Both the position numbers and the translations under genes were made by a program. A stretch of 39,103 bases of DNA, from positions 1 through 39,103 of the IMG/VR virus record IMGVR_UViG_3300044796_000055, one strand, 5' to 3'. Positions 38,549-39,103 of the stretch are shown piece by piece (positions within the stretch are counted from its first letter, which is position 1; the number at the start of each line of letters is the position of its first letter). This stretch comes from a virus. The notes beneath the pieces were generated by a model. That model had not been told where the DNA came from and did not search any database. It saw nothing but the letters and a program-made list of their open reading frames with translations.

Positions 38549-39103
38549 TTCTCTCCTTCGTTGGTTGGATCAAGGACGGCCCCGCCGCATTTCCGGCAGA
38601 ACGGTCCGGGCTCGTCACCGTGGCATGGAGACGTAGAGACTTGAATCTCGGGCTCTGCTTCCGGCTCTGTCAATCCGGTGTGCTTCCCCTCGTAGACCCG
38701 AGCGTCGCCGGAGACCCAAGCGTTGCCGGAGACCCAAGCGTCGCCGTAGACCCAAGCGGTGCCGGAGACCCGAGCGTCGTCGTAGACCTGAGCGGTGCCG
38801 AAGACCCGAGCGTTGCCGCCGACCCAAGCGTCGCCGAAGACCCAAGCGTCGTCGTAGACCCGAGCGGTGCCGGAGACCTGAGCGTCGTCGTAGACCCAAG
38901 CGTTGCCGTAGACCCGAGCGTCGCCGGAGACCCGAGCGTTGCCGGAGACCCAAGCGTCGCCGGAGACCCAAGCGTCGCCGGAGACCCAAGCGTCGCCGTA
39001 GACCTGAGCGTCGTCGTAGACCCAAGCGGTGCCGTAGACCTGAGCGTTGCCGGAGACCCGAGCGTCGCCGGAGACCCGAGCGGTGCCGCAGACCCAAGCG
39101 GTG
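38545..39103 (-). CDS. Hexapeptide-repeat beta-helix protein, copy B, 3' part (runs off right edge)
   Basis: This is the 3' part of the gene begun at 1-308. The stop is at 38547-38545, and the frame is open to 39103 with one base left over that completes the codon begun by bases 2-1. The tail reads VYEGKHTGLTEPEAEPEIQV ... PFCRKCGGAVLDPTNEGEK, matching copy A. The joined product is 288 residues. The gene just downstream is copy A. Confidence 0.85.
   Translation of the reverse strand, partial: TAWVCGTARVSGDARVSGNAQVYGTAWVYDDAQVYGDAWVSGDAWVSGDAWVSGNARVSGDARVYGNAWVYDDAQVSGTARVYDDAWVFGDAWVGGNARVFGTAQVYDDARVSGTAWVYGDAWVSGNAWVSGDARVYEGKHTGLTEPEAEPEIQVSTSPCHGDEPGPFCRKCGGAVLDPTNEGEK
38691..39103. 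repeat. 18-bp degenerate tandem array in copy B, right part
   Basis: This array continues the one at 1-178 across the window ends with no phase break. Copy number in such arrays may be misassembled. Confidence 0.9.

Noticed and set aside
37763-38618. Diversity-generating retroelement variable region
   Set aside because: The variation is between tandem units of one gene, and no reverse transcriptase or template repeat is present.
37900-39103. CRISPR array
   Set aside because: The 18-bp units have no unique spacers, keep one open frame and code a beta-helix hexapeptide pattern.
1-39103. tRNA, rRNA or insertion sequence
   Set aside because: No tRNA-like cloverleaf, rRNA core sequence, transposase or terminal inverted repeats were recognised by eye; a tRNA scan would settle the first.

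Overview
The window reads as a complete tailed-phage genome of 39,103 bp (siphovirus-type, long non-contractile tail), not a piece of bacterial chromosome. Every gene I can support lies on the minus strand, most stops and starts overlap by 1-11 bases, and GC is high (about two thirds G+C by eye). A Rpf/lysozyme-like secreted protein, NlpC/P60-type lysins and the high GC point to an actinobacterial host, but that is inference. The two ends join: the hexapeptide-repeat gene cut at base 1 continues in frame and in repeat phase into the gene cut at base 39103, giving one gene of 288 codons plus stop. The molecule is therefore circular or circularly permuted, and the window opens inside a repeat array.

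Layout in transcription order (high to low coordinates). (a) From about 36434 to 33737: YqaJ-type exonuclease, a MazG-like helical protein and a ParB protein. (b) From 33674: a RecF/SbcC-like ATPase, small zinc proteins, a ParB-DNA methyltransferase fusion broken at a G10 tract, then the packaging genes (TerS, a degenerate protease paralogue, TerL). Next come the capsid genes (portal-MuF fusion, protease with a DnaJ-like zinc insert, major capsid protein), head-tail joining proteins, tail tube, tail chaperones with a CCCAAAA -1 frameshift site, tape measure and tail-tip proteins. Lysis and cell-wall genes follow (NlpC/P60, an N-anchored coiled coil, a VIT1/CCC1-like membrane protein, a C39-like and a permuted C40-like cysteine hydrolase), then two more beta-rich structural proteins, ending at a hairpin terminator near 4761-4805. 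(c) From 4663: a tiny leader ORF and two paralogous zinc ribbons. (d) From 4189 to 363: small HTH protein, ERF-type single-strand annealing protein, SSB, several unknowns, an HTH replication-type protein and an HNH protein. (e) From 308 across the junction: two tandem hexapeptide beta-helix genes, small proteins and a secreted Rpf-like protein at 36471.

The strongest new signal is regulatory. A 15-bp palindrome (GTCCCAGnCTGGGAC) stands at the head of units b, c, d and e. In three of the four it fills the 17-bp spacer between TTGCGN-like -35 and TAnnnT -10 hexamers, with the fourth shifted by two bases. Looser copies precede the exonuclease and terminase genes. This looks like one repressor (or the phage ParB) controlling the genome through spacer operators. 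I recognise no integrase, no classical repressor, no DNA polymerase, no tRNA and no CRISPR array.
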